Source: Woeseiaceae bacterium
Lineage (GTDB): Bacteria > Pseudomonadota > Gammaproteobacteria > Steroidobacterales > Woeseiaceae
Length of the DNA stretch: 64,000 nt
NCBI GenBank assembly: GCA_021773095.1
Contig: JAJFKR010000028.1
Coordinates: forward strand, 92,905-156,904
Reading direction: 5' to 3'
Positions 17,934 to 27,431 of this stretch are shown one piece after another. How positions within the stretch are numbered: the stretch's first letter is position 1; every line of letters starts with the position of its first letter. Below the pieces are notes generated by a model. It was not told the origin of the DNA and did no database searches. It saw only the letters and a list, made by a program, of their open reading frames with translations. Position numbers and translations under genes: made by a program.

Positions 17934-18193
17934 CTTCAGTTTCTACGTCGATTTCCGCATCGGGTTGCGAATGGTATGGCGCTAATTTACAGAATAAAAC
18001 AGTGAGTTACAGGGGGTTTCACCGCTATCGCGAGAATTTTCGGCGGAGAGTAAAACTATTTCGGCGTTTCATGCATCTAAATTAACGAACCATCCGTCTA
18101 TAGGGTGCTCTAACAATTAACTTGGTGCGCACGGCCGCATCCCTTGCAGCGACTGTTTTGCAGGCGCTGCACAGCAGTTAAGCAGGATAAATC

Positions 18194-19441
18194 ATGAATA
18201 AGAAATTCGTATGGGGTGGAGCAGTCGTAACTGTCGCTCTGGCCGTGTCAGCGTTTGCGTTCCTGAAGGGCCAGGGAGAGACTCTTGTTGAGGTTCAATC
18301 GGCGACCGTAGCTCTGGAAACTGTTGTACAGAAGGTTAATGCCACGGGTCGTATTCAACCAAAGACACAGATTCGTATCAGCGCCGACGTCAGCTCCAAA
18401 ATAGTTGCGTTGCACATCGAGGAAGGTGACTGGGTTGAGCAGGGGGAATTGTTGGTCGAGCTTGATCGAGAGCGTTATGATGCGGCCGTCGAAAGTGCAC
18501 AGGCGAATATTCGCGCGTCGCAGGCGAATGCCAAGCTCGTTCTACAGAACAAGATCAAAACGGAAAAAGACTACGCGAGGGCCAAAGACCTGGTGGAGAG
18601 GAATTTGGAATCAATTTCCGCACTCGACTCGGTCGAGGCGGCCTACCAGGTAGAGATTGCGCGTTATCAGGCCGCATTGGAGCAGGTTGAGCAGGTTCGG
18701 GCAATGTTGAAACAGGCCGTGGACGATCTGTCAAAAACAATGATCTACGCGCCGATGTCGGGAACGATTAGTGATCTCAACAAAGAACAAGGTGAAATAG
18801 CGATCGGCTCGCAATTCCAGGAAGACGTCATTCTGATCGTCGCAGATCTGAGCGCGATGGAAGCACTGGTCAACGTCGACGAGAATGACATAGTCAATAT
18901 CGCGATCGGGCAAAAGGCGACGATTGAGGTTGATGCGTTATTCGGCCAGACGCTGAGCGGCACCGTTTACGAGATCGCGAACTCCGCAAACCTCAACGAT
19001 CAGGGTACCGCAAATCAAAAAACCGAGTTTGAAGTAAAGATCGCAATTGCCGGTGAGATTGTGAAGCTGCGGCCGGGAATGACGGCAAGCGCGGATGTCA
19101 TTACGCAAACCAAAGAAGACGTTGTTGCAGTGCCGATTCAAAGTGTCGCGGTAAGAACGCTTGACCAGCTAACCATGGCAGGTCAGGAAGTTTCGGATAT
19201 AGAAAGTGAATTCACGGTAGATGAAGACGGGTTTGTTGAAATCATCTTTTGCATTGAAGACGGTACCGTCGTGGCTCGACAGGTCGAAATCGGCATTCAA
19301 AGCGATAAGAAAATCGAAATCATTTCGGGCATTGACGAAGCGGAAGAGATCGTAACGGGAAGTTACCGCGCGATATCACGGGACCTGATCAATGGAAGTA
19401 CGGTCACGATCAATAACGACGGTGACGAAGATGACGCCTGA
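18194..19441 (+). CDS. Periplasmic adaptor subunit (MacA/HlyD family)
   Basis: A 415-residue adaptor with an N-terminal anchor (about 5-25), a lipoyl-type motif ([20 protein letters not shown]), a coiled-coil hairpin (about 95-180) and a beta-barrel followed by a membrane-proximal domain. The C-terminus is very acidic (NNDGDEDDA). An AGGA ribosome site precedes the ATG. It opens a four-gene operon with an ABC ATPase and two MacB-type permeases and would bridge them to a TolC-like channel. The 260 bases upstream contain no gene; TCTATAGG near 18100 is a possible -10 region, but it is weak. Confidence 0.92.
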   Translation: MNKKFVWGGAVVTVALAVSAFAFLKGQGETLVEVQSATVALETVVQKVNATGRIQPKTQIRISADVSSKIVALHIEEGDWVEQGELLVELDRERYDAAVESAQANIRASQANAKLVLQNKIKTEKDYARAKDLVERNLESISALDSVEAAYQVEIARYQAALEQVEQVRAMLKQAVDDLSKTMIYAPMSGTISDLNKEQGEIAIGSQFQEDVILIVADLSAMEALVNVDENDIVNIAIGQKATIEVDALFGQTLSGTVYEIANSANLNDQGTANQKTEFEVKIAIAGEIVKLRPGMTASADVITQTKEDVVAVPIQSVAVRTLDQLTMAGQEVSDIESEFTVDEDGFVEIIFCIEDGTVVARQVEIGIQSDKKIEIISGIDEAEEIVTGSYRAISRDLINGSTVTINNDGDEDDA

Positions 19442-19452
19442 AGGATAATCAC

Positions 19453-20187
19453 GTGGATGCCAGCTCCGAAAAAGAGGTAGTTCTCAAACTCAGAAACATC
19501 GTTCGAACCTATGAAATGGGTAGTGAATTGATTCACGCGTTGTGCGGCGTTTCTCTCGATATCTGCCGCAATGAATACGTCGCGATTATGGGCCCGTCAG
19601 GATCCGGCAAGTCGACACTCATGAATATAATCGGTTGCCTCGATATACCGACCAGTGGTGATTACTCACTGGCTGGAGAAATGGTTGCCGACAAGAATGA
19701 GTCCGAGTTGGCCGATATTCGCAATAGGCTGATCGGCTTTGTTTTTCAGACTTTCAATCTGCTGCCGCGCGCGAACATTTTGCACAACGTGGAATTGCCG
19801 TTGATTTATGGCGGCGTCCCGAAAGCCGAGCGTCGGGATCTGGCCGAACAGGCATTGGAGCGCGTTGGGCTAAAGGACCGATTGACTCACCGGCCGAACG
19901 AATTGTCCGGTGGACAATGTCAGCGCGTCGCTATCGCCCGTGCTCTGGTGCTTAACCCTTCTATCATTCTTGCGGATGAGCCAACCGGTAATCTCGATAG
20001 TAAGACCGGTAACGACATCATGGGTATGCTGGACGATCTGCATGCCGATGGGCAAACGGTCATACTCGTAACCCACGAAGATGATATCGCGGCGCACGCG
20101 AAGCGCGTGCTGCGTTTGCGTGACGGTGAAATTGAGTCGGACGTGACAAAAGACGAACGGTCCATTCCCGATGCAATCGCGGTATAG
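19453..20187 (+). CDS. ABC transporter ATPase, MacB/LolD type
   Basis: A 244-residue stand-alone ATPase starting at a GTG 11 bases after the adaptor stop. Walker A is GPSGSGKST, the Q-loop is [10 protein letters not shown], the signature is [15 protein letters not shown] (Cys replaces the usual Gln), Walker B is [11 protein letters not shown] and the H-loop is VTHE. It drives the two permeases that follow. It differs clearly from the ATPase at 2701-3402, so the two systems are not a recent duplication. Confidence 0.95.
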   Translation: MDASSEKEVVLKLRNIVRTYEMGSELIHALCGVSLDICRNEYVAIMGPSGSGKSTLMNIIGCLDIPTSGDYSLAGEMVADKNESELADIRNRLIGFVFQTFNLLPRANILHNVELPLIYGGVPKAERRDLAEQALERVGLKDRLTHRPNELSGGQCQRVAIARALVLNPSIILADEPTGNLDSKTGNDIMGMLDDLHADGQTVILVTHEDDIAAHAKRVLRLRDGEIESDVTKDERSIPDAIAV

Positions 20188-20190
20188 CTG

Positions 20191-21429
20191 GTGAAGCTCC
20201 TCGTTGATGTTGGCGAGTCATTGCGAATCGCAGTAGGTGCGGTAACGGCGAATAAGGCGCGCGGTGCCCTCACAACACTGGGTATCATTATCGGTATCGT
20301 GGCTGTAACGATGACATTGGCCGCCTCCAACGGAATGCAGCAGTCGTTCCGTCAGGCAGCCGGGTCGATCGGGGCGGATGTCATCTATGTATCGCGGATG
20401 CCCTGGGTCACTATTAACGATTTCTTTACGTTTCGTAACCGGCCGAATATCAGTTTGTACGAGGCGGAAAAAATGGTGGAGGCATTCACCGGGGCCGCCA
20501 TCGTCAATCCGACGATATTCGGACGCCAGCCGCTAAAGTATCGGTCCGAGGTTCTGCAGGACGTGGCTATCGTAGGTACCTCGGAGAAGATGCCACTGAT
20601 CAGCGGGCAGGTGCCCGAGGACGGCCGCTTCCTGATGCCTTTCGATGTGCGCTTCAAAAAGAACGTTGCGATCATCGGCAAAGATATCGCGGAAAACCTT
20701 TTTCCGGCCGCGGATCCATTAAACAAGACCATTAATATTGGTCCGTATCGCTACCAGGTGATTGGCGTCATGGAAAAACAAGGCGGCAACTCGTTTGGCG
20801 GGCCCAATCTGGATTTGCAGGTCTTTATTCCGATTACCTCTTTTGTGAAGTCATTTGGCGGCCGGCGAAATACTAACGTCAATATTGCGGTTAAGGCCGA
20901 TTCGATTGCTGCGATGAAAAATCTGGAATTCGAAATCATTGGAGAAATGCGAAGAATTCGAAAACTGCGGCCAGCCGAAGACGACAATTTTTCCATCAAC
21001 AAACTCGATTCTCTAATGGGCGCATTTAATAGTGTGTTCGGAGCCGTACTGGGTATCGGACTGTTGGTGACGAGTATTTCACTGATCGTCGGTGGAATCG
21101 GCGTTATGAATATCATGTTTGTGTCAGTTACGGAGCGAACACGCGAGATCGGAATTCGCAAGGCGATCGGGGCGCGGCGGCGCAGCATTCTTATGCAGTT
21201 TCTTTTCGAGTCGGCACTGATTTGTGTCCTGGGCGGTATCCTCGGTATTTGCCTGTCGATCCTGTTGACGTATGTAGTCAATGCCACCGGTGCGTTCACA
21301 GCGAGCTTGTCGCCAGGAATCATGCTTAGTGCTGTGATCGTTTCTGCACTGGTCGGAATTGTTGCGGGTCTGGTACCGGCTTACAAAGGCGCGAAATTCG
21401 CGCCGATCGATGCACTGCGCTACGAATAG
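20191..21429 (+). CDS. MacB-type ABC permease
   Basis: A 412-residue permease starting at a GTG three bases after the ATPase stop. One N-terminal helix (GIIIGIVAVTMTLAA) is followed by a MacB_PCD periplasmic domain. Three C-terminal helices come with the FtsX signature NIMFVSVTERTREIGIRKAI and end with FAPIDALRYE. It resembles the transmembrane half of MacB without a fused ATPase. With the next gene it probably forms a heterodimeric permease. Confidence 0.93.
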   Translation: MKLLVDVGESLRIAVGAVTANKARGALTTLGIIIGIVAVTMTLAASNGMQQSFRQAAGSIGADVIYVSRMPWVTINDFFTFRNRPNISLYEAEKMVEAFTGAAIVNPTIFGRQPLKYRSEVLQDVAIVGTSEKMPLISGQVPEDGRFLMPFDVRFKKNVAIIGKDIAENLFPAADPLNKTINIGPYRYQVIGVMEKQGGNSFGGPNLDLQVFIPITSFVKSFGGRRNTNVNIAVKADSIAAMKNLEFEIIGEMRRIRKLRPAEDDNFSINKLDSLMGAFNSVFGAVLGIGLLVTSISLIVGGIGVMNIMFVSVTERTREIGIRKAIGARRRSILMQFLFESALICVLGGILGICLSILLTYVVNATGAFTASLSPGIMLSAVIVSALVGIVAGLVPAYKGAKFAPIDALRYE

Positions 21430-21444
21430 GGAAGGGCGAGAATC

Positions 21445-22698
21445 ATGCTTAAGATGGACATCTTCACAATGTCGCTGCAGGCTATTCGCACCAATAAACT
21501 GCGGTCATCGCTGACACTTTTCGGAATTGTACTGGGCGTTGCGTCGATCATCGCCGTCATGACGGGCATCTCGGTCATCCAGGGCACCATGGAACAGGAG
21601 ATGAGTGTCCTGGGTGCACAGACGTTCCAAATACAAAAATGGCCATCCGGATTCAGCACCGATGAAGACCGTCGCAAGGCAATGCGACGTCCAGCCGTAA
21701 CCTTGAGCGATGCGGCGGCGATTCGTGACAACGTCGAGAACGTCGATATAGTGGGCTCCGAGCTGTGGCAGTTCGGTTTTACCGCCGAGTATCGGGGAGA
21801 GTCGACAAACGGTGATACGGTTATTTGCGGCTGTACGCCGGAATACCCGCAAAATAACACGCACTTTGTTTCCTACGGGCGCAATATTTCGCACATGGAT
21901 GTGCGGCGATCACAGAAGGTCGCGGTCATAGGTCACGCGATCGCGAATCGCCTGTATCCATTCGTCAACCCGGTTGGCAGGGAGATACGAGTTGATGGAC
22001 GGAAATACACAGTTATCGGCGTTTTTGACGAAAAGAAGTCGGCGTTCAATTCCGGGTATGACAATTATGTGATTCTACCGATTAGCACCTTCGTCAATAC
22101 TTACGGTATGACCAATAACTTTGGCTTCGAGCGATCGGTTAATATCACGGTGCATGCGAAAACTCCTGAAGTCGTCGCCGATGCCATTGAGGAAACCCGC
22201 CAGGTATTACGCAGAGTTCGTGGAGTTCGTCTTGGCGAAGAAGACAATTTCGAATTTTTTAATAGCGAAAGCAGTATCGCCCAGTTCAATCAAATGACCG
22301 CTGGCGTCAAAGTCGGTGCTTTTGTGATTGGAATCGTTGCCCTCGTCGTCGCCGGCATCGGCATCATGAATATCATGCTGGTCTCGGTTACCGAGCGAAC
22401 CAAGGAAATCGGTATCCGTAAATCGCTCGGCGCTCACCCGCCGGATATCCTGCGACAGTTTCTGGTTGAGGCAGTGGTTCTCTGCAATGTCGGTGGCGTG
22501 GTGGGCGTCATACTCGGCTTCGGCATTGGCAATATCATCGTCAAGCTCGGGATCTCATCGTCATTTGAGAGCGTTGTGCCCATGCAGTGGGCGGTCATTG
22601 GTCTGCTGTTTTGTACTGCGGTGGGTGTCATATTCGGCATGCTGCCGGCCGTGAAAGCGTCCAGGCTCAACCCGATCGATGCGCTGCGATTTGAGTGA
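21445..22698 (+). CDS. MacB-type ABC permease
   Basis: A 417-residue partner permease, clearly paralogous to the preceding one: N-terminal helix (LFGIVLGVASIIAVMTG), periplasmic domain, then NIMLVSVTERTKEIGIRKSL and an ending of LNPIDALRFE. It starts 15 bases after its neighbour. The four-gene order of adaptor, ATPase, permease, permease matches many marine gammaproteobacterial export operons of unknown substrate. No outer-membrane channel gene is present nearby. Confidence 0.93.
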   Translation: MLKMDIFTMSLQAIRTNKLRSSLTLFGIVLGVASIIAVMTGISVIQGTMEQEMSVLGAQTFQIQKWPSGFSTDEDRRKAMRRPAVTLSDAAAIRDNVENVDIVGSELWQFGFTAEYRGESTNGDTVICGCTPEYPQNNTHFVSYGRNISHMDVRRSQKVAVIGHAIANRLYPFVNPVGREIRVDGRKYTVIGVFDEKKSAFNSGYDNYVILPISTFVNTYGMTNNFGFERSVNITVHAKTPEVVADAIEETRQVLRRVRGVRLGEEDNFEFFNSESSIAQFNQMTAGVKVGAFVIGIVALVVAGIGIMNIMLVSVTERTKEIGIRKSLGAHPPDILRQFLVEAVVLCNVGGVVGVILGFGIGNIIVKLGISSSFESVVPMQWAVIGLLFCTAVGVIFGMLPAVKASRLNPIDALRFE

Positions 22699-22718
22699 AC
22701 GTCATTTCATACGTCTTT

Positions 22719-23339
22719 TCATTTCGTGCGTCGCACGGCTGCCAAGCGATTGTTGCTGCCTATCTTCATGTTAAAGCTACCCAGACGCCCCTTTGTAATT
22801 CTAACCGGGCTCCCTGCTTTGGGTAGACGATTTGAGCGGCGGGTCAGCGCAGTTTCACGCCATACCTGTCCGTTGTCCAGGAGTACCTCGAATCGATTGT
22901 CGGCAGTTGGCCATGCTTCAACAATCGTAGCGTGAATTGAGTCGACGTTATCGCGTCGTGCTTTCACTTCTTTCCGTTTTGCCGCTTTTTGTTCAGCCGC
23001 CTTCATATCCTCACGGCCAAAATCATCGACGGCCGCCGGGAGTTTCTTCGAGCTTGTTTTCACTACTGCTGCCGTATCAGGGGGTGTCGCCGCGGTTGTG
23101 GAAGAATCGGGTGCCGTGGCCGGCTGTGACTCAGCCATTGGCGGTTCATCAGCACGCTTTAATCGGCTAACCACCGCTGCAAAGCACTCCATTTTTTCAG
23201 CCATATCAACAATGAGATCACAAGCCAGTAGCTGCTCGTCGGTGCTGTCCTCGGCGTGAAGGGTGCCGGGCCCGCCGCTCGCGATAATTGTCACCATGAC
23301 CGCAGCTATTACGGCAGCCCGGTTCTTGTAGGTATGCAT
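22719..23339 (-). CDS. Secreted protein of unknown function
   Basis: About 206 residues. I place the start at the ATG at 23339 (MHTYKNRA), preceded by AAGGTGG; a GTG four codons earlier is possible. A signal peptide is likely (about residues 1-29, ending near TLHAED). A Pro/Ala/Thr-rich low-complexity stretch covers about 65-100, a Lys-rich helix follows, and then a compact C-terminal beta-rich domain (VLLDNGQVWRETAL, PVRITKGRLGSFNMKI). The C-terminal piece resembles a small SH3-like fold seen in many exported proteobacterial proteins. I do not recognise a named family. It converges on the second ABC operon. Confidence 0.75.
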   Translation of the reverse strand: MHTYKNRAAVIAAVMVTIIASGGPGTLHAEDSTDEQLLACDLIVDMAEKMECFAAVVSRLKRADEPPMAESQPATAPDSSTTAATPPDTAAVVKTSSKKLPAAVDDFGREDMKAAEQKAAKRKEVKARRDNVDSIHATIVEAWPTADNRFEVLLDNGQVWRETALTRRSNRLPKAGSPVRITKGRLGSFNMKIGSNNRLAAVRRTK

Positions 23340-23429
23340 TAGTAGCACCACCTTAGTATTAGGAGAGTGGGTATATTATCAGGCATCTCATGCCCGGCAA
23401 ACCGGGTCTTTCGAGCCGTCAGGAAAGCG

Positions 23430-23460
23430 CAAAAAAAACCGGGGCCAAAGGCCCCGGTTT
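23430..23460 (-). terminator. Rho-independent terminator of the TonB receptor gene
   Basis: An 11-base perfect stem (23436-23446 with 23450-23460, core CCGGGGCC/GGCCCCGG) with an AAA loop is followed, on the minus strand, by a run of eight T. It lies 33 bases after the receptor stop codon. On the plus strand no comparable T-run follows directly, so it works mainly for the receptor. Confidence 0.93.
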
Positions 23461-23492
23461 CTACTTCTCTTTTTAAACTGATTCGATGCGAA

Positions 23493-26400
23493 TCAGAAGT
23501 TTTTCACAAAGTTCAGGAAGTATGACGTTCCAATCAGGTCATAGCGAGCCGAAGCAACTGCGTTGTTTCGGTTCGGACCTGCTTCCTGCGAGATGAGCGG
23601 TGGCTCTTCATCGGTGAGGTTGTTAACACCAATCGTCACAGCCGCAGTCTCCCAGTTATAGGTCAGGCCGAGATCATGGTGCCATTGTCCTTCCGCAGAT
23701 GTAACCGGACGGGTCGGACCAACACTCAGAGGAATCTGGCTTGATTGCGAGAAGCCGAAATCCGCGAAACCGTCTTCAGCAAACAAGACAGCCGGATCCT
23801 GACCCACAGGACACCCTTCAAGACACAGACCATTCACGTCGGTAACGACTGGATTCGCCGTACCTTGAGCATAGCGAGTATCAGACCAGTAACGTGACTG
23901 GAAGACCAGATCAAAGTTACCCATGGCCAATCCGACCGTAGACTGGAAGGTCCATTCGGGAGTACCGATGCGGCCCACGTCGTCGACAATTGCTGAGCCA
24001 TTCAGATCCGCTTCACTCGGCGGGAACTCCTGACTCAGGCGCTCCTGCATAAAGGTCGTAGCAGTTGACCAGTTCAGATTCACTTTGTCGAAATCCATCG
24101 CAAATCGCGTCGTGATGTCATAGCCGCTAGCCGTCTCTTCACCCGTGTTGACAAAACCTGCCCGCACAAAACTGATGAAGTTGTTCAGCGGCGTCGCATT
24201 CGCCCGATCCCTGCCAACCCGCTCACAGAATGGGCTACCGAGGTTCGGCTCGTCGTTGTAACAACGGGCGACGATCGTAGCCGGATCCAGCGCACGAACG
24301 GTGTCTTCAATCGTGATATCGAAATACGTCAAAGCGACATCAAAATCAAATCGATCCGTAAATGGTTGGCTCACAGTCAATGTTGCCGTCAAAGACTCCG
24401 AAGTTTCCGGAGCCAGACCTGCTGCGCCACCGGTAGAGGTCGGAATAGCAACCGTGAATGCAGTACCCAGCTGAGTCCAATCCGCACCGCTCAGGATGCA
24501 GTTGTTGATCAGTCGGGTCAATCCAGGACTTGGCGGTGCCAGTGCAATATTGTTGTTATGACACGGATCGCTGCCTCCAGGAAGTGCCCCGGCCTGGTCC
24601 GCCAGGAATTGCTCCCGGAGGTTCGGCGCGCGGAATGAGGTATTGAATGACGAGCTGAACGCTACGTACTCATTAAATCTCCACAAAGCGCCAACCTTAT
24701 AGACGGTCTCATTACCGAAGTTTTCGTCATCTGTAAAACGAACAGCAGCATCAAGCTGCAACAGTTCGGCCCACGAGGCATCAACAACCAACGGTGCAGA
24801 GATTTCCCCATAGACATCGAAAGTGCTGCGACTGCCGCGGGTCTCGCCTTCCTGCAGTGCGTTCTCCGCAGCATTCAGACCAAGCACACCGATAGCATCG
24901 TTTTGCGAGTCAATCTTGTCTTCGCGAAACTCGATACCAAATGCAGTGCCAACTGTCTCGCCATTCCAGAGCTCAAACAGGTCGCCTGTTACAAACGCTT
25001 GTAACATCGACTGTTCGGTGACAGTACGGTTGGTTCGGTTACCCATCAGGAACGCACGTTCCTCAGGCGTACTGAACGAGCCCGATGTCGTTACACCGTC
25101 TCCCGCAATGCTTTCAGCAAAGACGTTGAACGGTACACACGCCGACGGCGTGATGAAGCCACCAGGTGCCGGTAGGCGCATGTCGCAGACGACATTACCG
25201 GTGCCAACCGGGTTATTCAGCCATACTTGTTGGCCGGTCGATATCTGCTGGCCGAACGTAGGTGAGTCGTCAGCGGTACCGTCAATTCCGTCAGCACCGT
25301 TATCCGTATCAAGCGTCAGAACAAACCGCGGATCACCAAGCGCCTGGTCAGCCCCACAATTCCCTGCTACGCATGTGTCCTGCAGAGATGGCAATCCAAG
25401 ATTTTGCGTGGCGAAGAACAGGTTGTTTTCGAGCATGACCTCCTGCGATGCAAAACCTGTACTGCGATCATATGACAACGAAATGTCATAACTCCAGTTG
25501 TCGCTGAACGGGAAGTCGCCGGTGATACCCGCGACCATCCGTACCTGCTGCAACTCGACATCGAACGTCTGTCCAACGTCGTCCAGTGTCAGGACAGGGT
25601 TTACGTCGAATCCAAATGGATTCATCGGATTCTGGACCATTGAAACAAAACCGTTCGTTACGTTGACTGGCGTACCAGAGGCATCGACAGAGGTGCCCGT
25701 AGTTGGGTCGAACAGTTGGATGGTGTTGTTCGCATCGGTTAGCGGTATTTGCCCAGGAACACCCGGGAAAATTTGCTCGCGCGCGCCTATGACTTTATTT
25801 GTCCGGTTGAAATAATAACCTTCGAAATAAAACTCTTCGCTATTCCCCCAACCAAGTTCCTGGTGACCATTAATAACCAGTGAGAATCTCTCGTACGGGC
25901 GCCACAGATCGGCATTAGCTCGCGCAAGCTGATCATTCGTGCTCGGATCGTAACGGAATCGATCCAGGAAGAATGGACGAGTACCAGTGTCGTCTACCCC
26001 CGTGGAAGGAAACTGCGCAAGCGTTGGACTAGTTGGCTGCGGCAGTGATGAGAACAACGAGAATCCCGTGACCGGTTGACCGGGGTTTAGTCCGTTTGGT
26101 CCGTAAAGAATGTTGCTGGTGCCGGGAGTATAAATAAGACGTGTGCCATCAACCGGATGGGTTGCGGTGCCATCGGCGGCAACCAGGTTGCCTGACGCAA
26201 ACGGGTCGATGGTGAGGGCTGTCATCCAGGCATCCGGGAAGTCGCTGCGACAGTTCAAGACGCTCTGACCTGTCAGACCCACGCTGATACCTGACGTACC
26301 ACGACGCAGACACTGAGAGAAAGACCGATCGCCGGTACGAACACGTTCCTGCCGGGAATACTCCATGCCGAACGTGATATTGCCGGTATCGCTACCGACA

Positions 26401-27047
26401 CCGCCAACGAGAGAGGCTTGATAAATTTCGCCACCTTCTTCATTGGGTATATCCGTATTAACAGTGAAGTTAATGCCTTCAAAGTCCTTCTTCATACGTA
26501 CGTTTACAACACCTGCTACTGCATCGGCGCCGTAAACCGTTGAAAGACCACCGGTCAGAAGATCTACACCTTCAACCATGCCGATCGGAATCATATTGAT
26601 ATCCGGCTGCGGGGGGGCCCCACGAATACCTGCAATACCCAGGCGTTTGCCGTTGACGAGAACCAGGGTTCTTTCGCAACCCAGGCCGCGCAGATTGATA
26701 CAGGCAGATCCTACGCCACCGTCAGCCGGTGCTTCTGAAGCGTTGGTTTGACCAGCGTTGGTGCTAATGCTGCCGTCAATCTGTTGGCCGCTGGATGCTG
26801 TTGATTTTTGCAGCAACTCTGAAATAGAAACGATGCCAAGTCGCTGCGCCGCCTCCGTGTTAAGTACTTGAATCGGTGTGGTAGTAGAGAATGCGTCACG
26901 GGCGATACGAGAGCCTGTAACGGTTACTTCCTCAATGTCCTCTTCGTCGTCGGCATCTTGTGCCTGAGCCGGAGATACAAAGAAGAAAAAACTTACTACT
27001 ACCGGCCACGCACACAATAGGCGTAACCAGTTCTTCCTAATAATCAT
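23493..27047 (-). CDS. TonB-dependent outer-membrane receptor
   Basis: A 1184-residue receptor. The signal peptide covers about residues 1-28 (ending SPAQAQD). An acidic stretch is followed by the plug opening EEVTVTGSRIARDAFSTTTP. The plug domain shows RGLGCERTLVLVNGKRL and STVYGADAVAGVVNV. A long beta-barrel ends in the aromatic YFLNFVKNF. I use the ATG at 27047, where AGGAG lies upstream and the signal peptide begins; the frame is open for a further 345 bases but that part looks non-coding. Barrels of this size import large substrates such as peptides, glycans or chelates. Its neighbour is a DUF885 peptidase, so peptide uptake is plausible but unproven. Confidence 0.95.
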   Translation of the reverse strand: MIIRKNWLRLLCAWPVVVSFFFFVSPAQAQDADDEEDIEEVTVTGSRIARDAFSTTTPIQVLNTEAAQRLGIVSISELLQKSTASSGQQIDGSISTNAGQTNASEAPADGGVGSACINLRGLGCERTLVLVNGKRLGIAGIRGAPPQPDINMIPIGMVEGVDLLTGGLSTVYGADAVAGVVNVRMKKDFEGINFTVNTDIPNEEGGEIYQASLVGGVGSDTGNITFGMEYSRQERVRTGDRSFSQCLRRGTSGISVGLTGQSVLNCRSDFPDAWMTALTIDPFASGNLVAADGTATHPVDGTRLIYTPGTSNILYGPNGLNPGQPVTGFSLFSSLPQPTSPTLAQFPSTGVDDTGTRPFFLDRFRYDPSTNDQLARANADLWRPYERFSLVINGHQELGWGNSEEFYFEGYYFNRTNKVIGAREQIFPGVPGQIPLTDANNTIQLFDPTTGTSVDASGTPVNVTNGFVSMVQNPMNPFGFDVNPVLTLDDVGQTFDVELQQVRMVAGITGDFPFSDNWSYDISLSYDRSTGFASQEVMLENNLFFATQNLGLPSLQDTCVAGNCGADQALGDPRFVLTLDTDNGADGIDGTADDSPTFGQQISTGQQVWLNNPVGTGNVVCDMRLPAPGGFITPSACVPFNVFAESIAGDGVTTSGSFSTPEERAFLMGNRTNRTVTEQSMLQAFVTGDLFELWNGETVGTAFGIEFREDKIDSQNDAIGVLGLNAAENALQEGETRGSRSTFDVYGEISAPLVVDASWAELLQLDAAVRFTDDENFGNETVYKVGALWRFNEYVAFSSSFNTSFRAPNLREQFLADQAGALPGGSDPCHNNNIALAPPSPGLTRLINNCILSGADWTQLGTAFTVAIPTSTGGAAGLAPETSESLTATLTVSQPFTDRFDFDVALTYFDITIEDTVRALDPATIVARCYNDEPNLGSPFCERVGRDRANATPLNNFISFVRAGFVNTGEETASGYDITTRFAMDFDKVNLNWSTATTFMQERLSQEFPPSEADLNGSAIVDDVGRIGTPEWTFQSTVGLAMGNFDLVFQSRYWSDTRYAQGTANPVVTDVNGLCLEGCPVGQDPAVLFAEDGFADFGFSQSSQIPLSVGPTRPVTSAEGQWHHDLGLTYNWETAAVTIGVNNLTDEEPPLISQEAGPNRNNAVASARYDLIGTSYFLNFVKNF

Positions 27048-27431
27048 GATCGTCAATCTCCTAAAAAATGACCGGCCCATAAATTGCTTGTGAGCTTGTG
27101 GTCGAAAGGTTTGTTTTAATTTTGATCGCGAAAAACGACTGGCGCTGACCGGAACCCCAAAGAAATTCACCCCATTGTTGAGTGGCCTTAAAAATACAGA
27201 CCGGTCGGTCAACGACAATCTCGTGGAGCCTAATCTACTTCTATGCTCAGCAAATTTCAATGTTTTGTTGTTTTGGCGACAGAGCTGAAGCACAAAATCG
27301 AAAATATCGTATAAAATAAAGGACATACAGAGCCAAGCAAAACGTTGGATTTTAGCAACAGTTTGTATTTTTTGGGCATTATTGGGAAGCAAACCGTTTG
27401 CAAGGGTCTGTCGCCAAGCCCTGACTATGAG
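27048..27431. other. Non-coding upstream region of the TonB receptor gene
   Basis: This 384-base AT-rich gap has no credible gene. Near its middle is GACCGGTCGGTC (27199-27210), which contains the perfect palindrome GACCGGTC and resembles operators of TetR-family regulators. It lies about 150 bases upstream of the receptor start on the minus strand, within reach of a promoter. I could not pick a convincing -35/-10 pair. The remainder is unstructured. Confidence 0.35.

Noticed and set aside
24823-25491. Plus-strand frame of 222 codons inside the TonB receptor gene
   Set aside because: It is antisense to a clear receptor barrel, has low-complexity composition and no recognisable domain.
27048-27392. 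Upstream in-frame extension of the TonB receptor (115 residues)
   Set aside because: It would bury the signal peptide, its composition is not protein-like, and a good ribosome site precedes the ATG at 27047.
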